DNA from: an uncultured Gammaproteobacteria bacterium
GTDB taxonomy: Bacteria; Pseudomonadota; Gammaproteobacteria; GCA-001735895
DNA length: 60,591 nt
Direction: 5' to 3'
NCBI GenBank assembly: GCA_947260025.1
Contig: CAMYON010000004.1
Span: 1-60,591, forward strand
A model generated the notes under the pieces. It saw nothing but the letters and a program-made list of their open reading frames with translations, searched no databases and was not told where the DNA came from. Shown here in pieces: positions 55,815-60,591 of this stretch. Numbering within the stretch: position 1 is the stretch's first letter; each line of letters starts with the position of its first letter. The position numbers and the translations under genes were made by a program.

Positions 55815-56199
55815 TCAAGCTATTCTAATTTGAAACCATGTAGCTAATTGATCTCTTATAGCTTATTAAACCTGGATTGTCTGCTCAGTTTGGGTAACAA
55901 AATGAGCGGGTATTGGCTGGTGTTCGGTTTTCTGACAAAACTGTGACACACGCCCTAAATTCGGGCCTGGTACCGGCCTAGCGGACTATTTGTATGCGGC
56001 AGGTGTCAGATTTGAGTCGCAACACGGAAAACGTTGACTACTTCCGCTGCCTGGCGAGGTGATATCTGGGGCTTTTCAGATCAAACTTTACGCTAACGAC
56101 CGGGGTAATTACCTGCAATTACAAGGCCGTGACAGCTGAGAAACGATTGCTCTCGGGGTCACATTCTTTTAGCCTGTAGCGCTAAAAAACGAGTCCATC
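55815..56199. other. Intergenic interval with short palindromes only
   Basis: 385 bp between the divergent kinase and MFS-acyltransferase genes. No supported gene. GGCCTGGTACCGGCC (about 55968) and TTTTAGC-CTGTAGC-GCTAAAA (56167-56187, just before the downstream ATG) are the only symmetric elements I noticed; the second may be a regulatory site. Confidence 0.5.
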
Positions 56200-58071
56200 A
56201 TGCCCGATTCGATAAAGCTATTATCGACCCCGCGTTTTCGGCCCTTCTTTCTGACCCAGCTTGCAGGCGCCTTCAACGACAACCTGTACAAGAATGGCCT
56301 GACCATATTCATCGCTTTCCAGGCCGCGAGCGTGTCGCAGGAAGAAAGTAACACCCTGGTCAATATCGCGGCCGGATTATTTATTCTGCCATTTTTTCTG
56401 TTTTCACCGATCGCCGGTCAGCTCGCCGACAAACACGAAAAATCAATGCTGATCCGGCGCATTAAGCTGTTGGAAATCGCCATCATGCTGCTGGGCGCAA
56501 CCGCCTTTATGCTGCAAAGCCCGGCAATGCTGGTGGCCATGTTGTTTTTAATGGGGACGCAGTCTGCACTTTTCGGTCCGGTTAAATACAGCCTGTTGCC
56601 ACAGGCGCTGAAACCCGCTGAACTGGTCGGCGGCAACGCGATGGTCGAGTTCGGCACTTTTATCGCCATTCTGGCCGGCCTGATTGTCAGCGTCTATCTC
56701 ATCGGCATCGGCAACCACGCAATAGCAATCGCCGTAGTCGTTACCGCCTGCCTGGGTTACTGGTCGAGTCGTAGCATACCCCGACTCAGCGCCGGTGACC
56801 CGAAACTAAGAATAAGTTTCAACATACCCCGACAAATGCTACATATCATGCAGGATACCCGGCATAACCTGACCGTTTTTTACTCGGTCATAGGTATATC
56901 CTGGTTCTGGTTCATCGGCATCACCTATATTACCCAGCTGCCCAACTTCGTACGTTATGAACTGGGCGGCAACGAACAGGTGTACGTGTTGCTGCTGGCC
57001 CTGTTCTCGATCGGTATCGGCGCCGGCTCCTTTCTCTGTGAAAAGCTTTCCGGCCGTATCGTCGAAATCGGGCTAGTGCCGATTGGCTCGCTCGGACTGA
57101 CGCTGTTCGGAATCGATCTTTACTTCAACCAGGACCTGGCCGCCACTGGAGAGCTGATCGGACCTACGGCTTTTATTGCCGCGGGTTCGAGCCTGCGCGT
57201 CTGTTTCGACATCATCATGCTCGGTGTTTCCGGCGGCATGTATATCGTGCCGCTATACGCCCTGGTTCAACAGCGCAGCGAAGTTAGTAAACGTTCTCGC
57301 ATAATCGCCGCCAACAACGTTCTGAATGCATTATTTATGGTTGCGGCATCGTTGTACGGACTGTTTGCGCTCGCCGCCGGCGTTTCGATTCCGATACTGT
57401 TTCTGATCATGGCCCTGATGAACGCCGCGGTTGCGATGTTCATCTTTATGCTGGTGCCCGAATTCATTATGCGCCTGTTAATCTGGCTGTTGGTGCACAG
57501 CTTCTATCGAGTCGACAGGTCCGGGCTCGAGAATATACCCGACGAGGGGCCCGCAGTGTTAGTCTGCAATCATGTCAGTTTTGTCGACGCACTGGTTTTG
57601 GCCGGTTGCATTCGGCGTCCGATTCGCTTCGTCATGTACTACCGCATTTTCCAGCTTCCAGTACTTTCGTTCATCTTCAGAACCGCGAACGCTATTCCGA
57701 TCGCTGGTGCGCAAGAGGATCCGGAGATGATGGAGCGTGCCTTCGATCAGATCAGCGCGGCGCTGCGGCAGGATGAAATAGTCTGCATTTTCCCCGAGGG
57801 CAAGTTAACCGAGGATGGCGAGATGAACGCTTTCAAGACAGGTGTTAGCCGCATATTGCAGCGCGACCCGGTACCGGTGATACCGCTGGCGTTGCGCGGT
57901 TTGTGGGGCAGCTTCTTCAGTCGCGCTTACGGCAGCGCAATGTCGCGCCTGTTGCCGCGTGGTATGTTGAGCCGTATCGAGCTGGTTGGCGGCGAACCAA
58001 TCGATGCCGGCGACGCGACACTCGAGCGCTTGCAGCAACAGGTGCTGGCGCTGCGCGGCAGCCGACGCTAG
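56200..58071 (+). CDS. MFS transporter fused to PlsC-type acyltransferase
   Basis: The 623-residue protein combines an MFS half (about 1-420; FLTQLAGAFNDNLYKNGL, AGQLADKHEKSMLIRRIKL and some twelve hydrophobic segments) with a glycerophospholipid acyltransferase half (about 430-620; VLVCNHVSFVDALVLAG containing HX4D, and FPEGKLTEDGEMN containing the EGK/T motif). The arrangement recalls LplT plus Aas, which flip and re-acylate lysophospholipids at the inner membrane. The AMP-ligase domain of Aas is lacking. Confidence 0.9.
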   Translation: MPDSIKLLSTPRFRPFFLTQLAGAFNDNLYKNGLTIFIAFQAASVSQEESNTLVNIAAGLFILPFFLFSPIAGQLADKHEKSMLIRRIKLLEIAIMLLGATAFMLQSPAMLVAMLFLMGTQSALFGPVKYSLLPQALKPAELVGGNAMVEFGTFIAILAGLIVSVYLIGIGNHAIAIAVVVTACLGYWSSRSIPRLSAGDPKLRISFNIPRQMLHIMQDTRHNLTVFYSVIGISWFWFIGITYITQLPNFVRYELGGNEQVYVLLLALFSIGIGAGSFLCEKLSGRIVEIGLVPIGSLGLTLFGIDLYFNQDLAATGELIGPTAFIAAGSSLRVCFDIIMLGVSGGMYIVPLYALVQQRSEVSKRSRIIAANNVLNALFMVAASLYGLFALAAGVSIPILFLIMALMNAAVAMFIFMLVPEFIMRLLIWLLVHSFYRVDRSGLENIPDEGPAVLVCNHVSFVDALVLAGCIRRPIRFVMYYRIFQLPVLSFIFRTANAIPIAGAQEDPEMMERAFDQISAALRQDEIVCIFPEGKLTEDGEMNAFKTGVSRILQRDPVPVIPLALRGLWGSFFSRAYGSAMSRLLPRGMLSRIELVGGEPIDAGDATLERLQQQVLALRGSRR

Positions 58072-58961
58072 TCACCCATCATCAGCGACGGATTGTGACC
58101 CAGTAACCTGGTCAGAAATTTGCACACCGCGTCGACGCGCGCCACGCGCCGTAAGTCTTCGTGCACCAGCAACCAGTAAGTGCGCTCAACCGAAATCTGC
58201 TGCGGCAATACCACCTGCAGACGGGGCTCGGCCTGCGCCATGAAACAGTGCACCAGGCCGAGCCCGATACCGTCTAGAATCGCGTTGAATTGCGCGCTCA
58301 CGTTGGTGCTGCGAAACACCACGTGGGCATTTTTAATCGTATTGTCGAAAAACCTGAGTTCCGGCATTTCGATCAAATCGTCGACGTACGAGACAAAGTC
58401 GTGCCCGGCCAGGTCTTCGCTACCGTTTATCGGCGGGTGCGCGGCGAGGTAATCACGCGCAGCGTACAGCCGTAACCGGTAATCGCAGAGCTTCCAGGCG
58501 ATCAGGCGACCGCTTTCGGGGCGGGAAAAACTGATCGCGATATCCGCCTCGCGTTTCGACAGGCTCATGCGCCGGGTTTCTGCTACCAGTTCGATTTCGA
58601 TATCCGGATGCTCGCTGCGGAATCCGGCCACGTGGCGCGCTATCACCTGCGAACCAAGCGCCTCGGGCGTCGCTACCCGCACCGTGCCGCCGAGGCGCGC
58701 ATCCTTGCCGGCTATATCCTGGTATAGCTGGTTCGACCGGGTTTCGATCTGCTCCGCCAGCGGCAACAGGCGCAGCCCCGCATCGGTCAACTGGTAACCG
58801 TTCGGTGACTTATCGAACAGGCGCACATCGAGCTGCTTCTCGAGCGCGGTAATCCGCCGGCTGACGGTGGTATGGTCGACATGCAGGCGCGCCGCTGCAC
58901 GCAGCAGCTTGCCTTGCCTCGACAATTCCAGGAAATATCGCAAATCGTTCCAGTTGTACAT
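58068..58961 (-). CDS. LysR family transcriptional regulator
   Basis: 297 residues from the Met at 58961 (MYNWNDLRYFLELSRQGKLL); the upstream ATG adds an atypical arm. The helix-turn-helix AARLHVDHTTVSRRITALEK is at about residues 22-41, with the LysR substrate domain after it. It is divergent from the methylmalonate-semialdehyde dehydrogenase gene and overlaps the acyltransferase stop by four bases on the opposite strand. Probably the regulator of that dehydrogenase operon. Confidence 0.9.
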   Translation of the reverse strand: MYNWNDLRYFLELSRQGKLLRAAARLHVDHTTVSRRITALEKQLDVRLFDKSPNGYQLTDAGLRLLPLAEQIETRSNQLYQDIAGKDARLGGTVRVATPEALGSQVIARHVAGFRSEHPDIEIELVAETRRMSLSKREADIAISFSRPESGRLIAWKLCDYRLRLYAARDYLAAHPPINGSEDLAGHDFVSYVDDLIEMPELRFFDNTIKNAHVVFRSTNVSAQFNAILDGIGLGLVHCFMAQAEPRLQVVLPQQISVERTYWLLVHEDLRRVARVDAVCKFLTRLLGHNPSLMMGD

Positions 58962-59079
58962 GGCTTCTTTATCTACAGGAATTGAATCCCGGTCGTTTCG
59001 GAGATAACGAAACTGGAGGTCCACCCCCGCCTGGCTCGGCTCGATAGATTTCGGAACAACGAGCTATTGTGTATTTTTG

Positions 59080-59092
59080 CACAATGGTTGTG
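59080..59092. promoter_or_regulatory. Possible LysR operator upstream of mmsA
   Basis: CACAA-TGG-TTGTG is a perfect inverted repeat in the 215-bp gap between the LysR gene and the dehydrogenase. TATACT about 45 bp downstream (59130-59135) is a candidate -10 for the dehydrogenase gene. Binding is inferred from position only. Confidence 0.4.
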
Positions 59093-59176
59093 GATTTCGC
59101 ACTATATATTTGCAGAAATATCTTGTCTATACTGCGCTCCTGTTAATTAATCAACCCTCATTAGTACGGAGCCATC

Positions 59177-60591
59177 ATGAGCCAGCCAGCCGCAGCCGTT
59201 TCCCCCGAAATTACCCAGTTAACCCATTTTATCAACGGCGAACGGGTCGCCGGCAGCAGCGGTCGTTTCGGTGACGTTTTCAGTCCAACCATGGGCGTCA
59301 AAACCAGCGAGGCCCCGCTGGCGTCCAAAGCCGAGGTCGAAGCCGCGATCGCGGTCGCCGAGCAGGCTTTTCCCGACTGGGCCGCGACTTCGGTGCTGCA
59401 GCGCTCGCGCATCATGGCGCGTTACGTGCAGTTGCTTTACAAGCACCAGGAAGAGCTGGCGACGCTGGTTTCCAAAGAACACGGCAAGGTCATCGAGGAT
59501 GCCATGGGTTCCGTGCTGCGCGGCATCGAAGTCGCCGAATTTGCCTGCGGCGCACCACATGCGCAGAAAGGCGAGTTTTCCGACAACGTCGCGCGCGGTA
59601 TCGATATCTACTCGATGCGCAAGCCGCTGGGAGTGGTCGCCGGTATCACGCCATTCAACTTTCCGGCGATGATTCCGCTATGGATGGCAGGCATGGCGCT
59701 GATTACCGGTAATACCGTGGTGCTAAAGCCCTCGGAGAAGGATCCGTCCTGCCCGTTGCGCCTGGCCGAGCTCTTTATCGAAGCCGGTGGACCGCCCGGG
59801 GTTTTCAACGTGGTCAATGGCGACAAGGAGGCCGTCGATACACTGCTCGAGGACGAGCGCGTCAAGGCGATCAGCTTTGTCGGCTCGACCCCGATCGCGA
59901 AATATGTTTACGCTACGGCTACCGCCAACGGTAAACGTTGCCAGGCTATGGGCGGCGCCAAGAATCACATGCTGGTCCTGCCCGATGCCGATCTAGAAGA
60001 CGTCGCCAACGCGCTGATGGGCGCGGCCTACGGCTCCGCCGGTGAGCGCTGCATGGCTATCTCGGTCGGCGTCTGCGTCGGGGATGAAGTCGCCGACAGA
60101 CTGATCGAAATTCTCAAACCGCGGGTCGAAGCCTTGCGCATCGGTGCGAGCCTCGACCGGGGCCTCGAGATGGGCCCGCTGGTGACCAGCGAGCATCGCG
60201 AAAAAGTTATGAACTACATCCAGATGGCGCAGGACGAGGGATCGCGCCTGGTGGTCGACGGCCGTGATTTCGTTTGCGAAGGTCACGAGAATGGCTATTT
60301 CCTGGGCGGCTCCCTGATTGATAACGTCAAGCCCAATATGCAGTCGTACCAGGAAGAAATCTTCGGTCCGGTGCTGCAAATCATGCGCGTGGGCTCGTTC
60401 GAGGAAGGCGCGGCGCTCGCTACCGATCATCCCTATGGCAACGGCACCTCAATTTTTACCCGCAATGGCGCCGCCGCCCGCACCTTCGCCGACAAGGTCG
60501 AAGTCGGCATGGTCGGTATCAACGTCCCTATCCCGGTACCGCTCGCCTTCCATAGCTTTGGCGGCTGGAAATCGTCGGCCTTTGGTGATCA
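59177..60591 (+). CDS. mmsA: Methylmalonate-semialdehyde dehydrogenase (3' end cut by window)
   Basis: The frame is open from ATG 59177 to the window end (471 codons). The CoA-acylating aldehyde dehydrogenase oxidises methylmalonate semialdehyde in valine and related catabolism. THFINGERVAGSSGRFGDVF, GITPFNFPAMIPLWMAGMAL, FVGSTPIAKYVYATATANGK and SAGERCMAISVGVCVG (with the catalytic Cys) are typical of MmsA. The last residues seen, SFGGWKSSAFGD, are about 30 short of the usual end. Confidence 0.95.
   Translation, partial: MSQPAAAVSPEITQLTHFINGERVAGSSGRFGDVFSPTMGVKTSEAPLASKAEVEAAIAVAEQAFPDWAATSVLQRSRIMARYVQLLYKHQEELATLVSKEHGKVIEDAMGSVLRGIEVAEFACGAPHAQKGEFSDNVARGIDIYSMRKPLGVVAGITPFNFPAMIPLWMAGMALITGNTVVLKPSEKDPSCPLRLAELFIEAGGPPGVFNVVNGDKEAVDTLLEDERVKAISFVGSTPIAKYVYATATANGKRCQAMGGAKNHMLVLPDADLEDVANALMGAAYGSAGERCMAISVGVCVGDEVADRLIEILKPRVEALRIGASLDRGLEMGPLVTSEHREKVMNYIQMAQDEGSRLVVDGRDFVCEGHENGYFLGGSLIDNVKPNMQSYQEEIFGPVLQIMRVGSFEEGAALATDHPYGNGTSIFTRNGAAARTFADKVEVGMVGINVPIPVPLAFHSFGGWKSSAFGD

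Overview
The window is a stretch of chromosome from a gammaproteobacterium, probably free-living and aquatic. The evidence is gene order: gmk-rpoZ-spoT-recG, hemA-prfA-prmC, lolB-ispE-tRNA(Gln)-prs-rplY-pth-ychF and divergent hut genes are all arranged as in that class. Base composition is moderately GC-rich, apart from one AT-rich intergenic patch near 16.1-16.35 kb. I see no prophage, insertion sequence, integron or CRISPR array. The genus cannot be named from the sequence alone.

Layout. 0-0.6 kb: the tail of an acetamidase/formamidase gene, a decayed EAL-domain remnant and tRNA-Met. 0.8-7.7 kb: a minus-strand housekeeping block (TPR lipoprotein, lolB, ispE, tRNA-Gln, prs, rplY, pth, ychF), with two terminator-like hairpins between prs and rplY. 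7.8-12.2 kb: hemA and prfA, then prmC separated from prfA by about 1.2 kb that holds a secreted-protein gene and palindromic repeats. 12.6-14.7 kb: a small HMA-like protein, a FetB-type permease and a SRPBCC/GyrI-like protein. 14.8-17.2 kb: two oxidoreductases flanking a repeat-rich, then AT-rich, intergenic region with a possible small RNA. 17.3-27.7 kb: uvrD, a small hypothetical gene, moaE, moeA, recG, ridA, spoT, rpoZ and gmk on the minus strand. 27.8-28.6 kb: tcdA.

28.6-36.0 kb is a complete five-enzyme histidine-degradation locus (hutH, hutU, hutI, hutF, hutG) with its HutC repressor. The two arms diverge from a 20-bp perfect palindrome that is very likely the HutC operator. A YrbL-like gene, a BenE-type transporter, an FAD oxidase and a TSUP permease follow on the same strand. 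40-43 kb: a GNAT gene, a decayed remnant and a YgiQ-type radical SAM protein.

43.0-53.3 kb is a coherent photo-oxidative-stress locus. An ECF sigma factor and a ChrR-type zinc/cupin anti-sigma factor lead one arm, followed by a DUF523-DUF1722 protein and a DNA photolyase. The other arm is a tightly packed eight-gene operon (NTF2-like, SDR, FAD oxidoreductase, DUF1365, Cfa-like methyltransferase, DUF2878, unknown secreted protein, DUF3833). Both arms start at divergent promoters of the form TGATCC-N18-TAT, and the two -35 boxes form one palindrome.

53.3-60.6 kb: a CHASE2-TPR-Ser/Thr kinase, an MFS transporter fused to a PlsC acyltransferase, a LysR regulator and a divergent methylmalonate-semialdehyde dehydrogenase gene cut by the window end.

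The least explained features are the family of long imperfect palindromes at 11.0-11.2, 12.5 and 15.8-16.1 kb, which share a core but have arms that differ between copies and match within a copy, and the candidate small RNA at about 16.07-16.28 kb.
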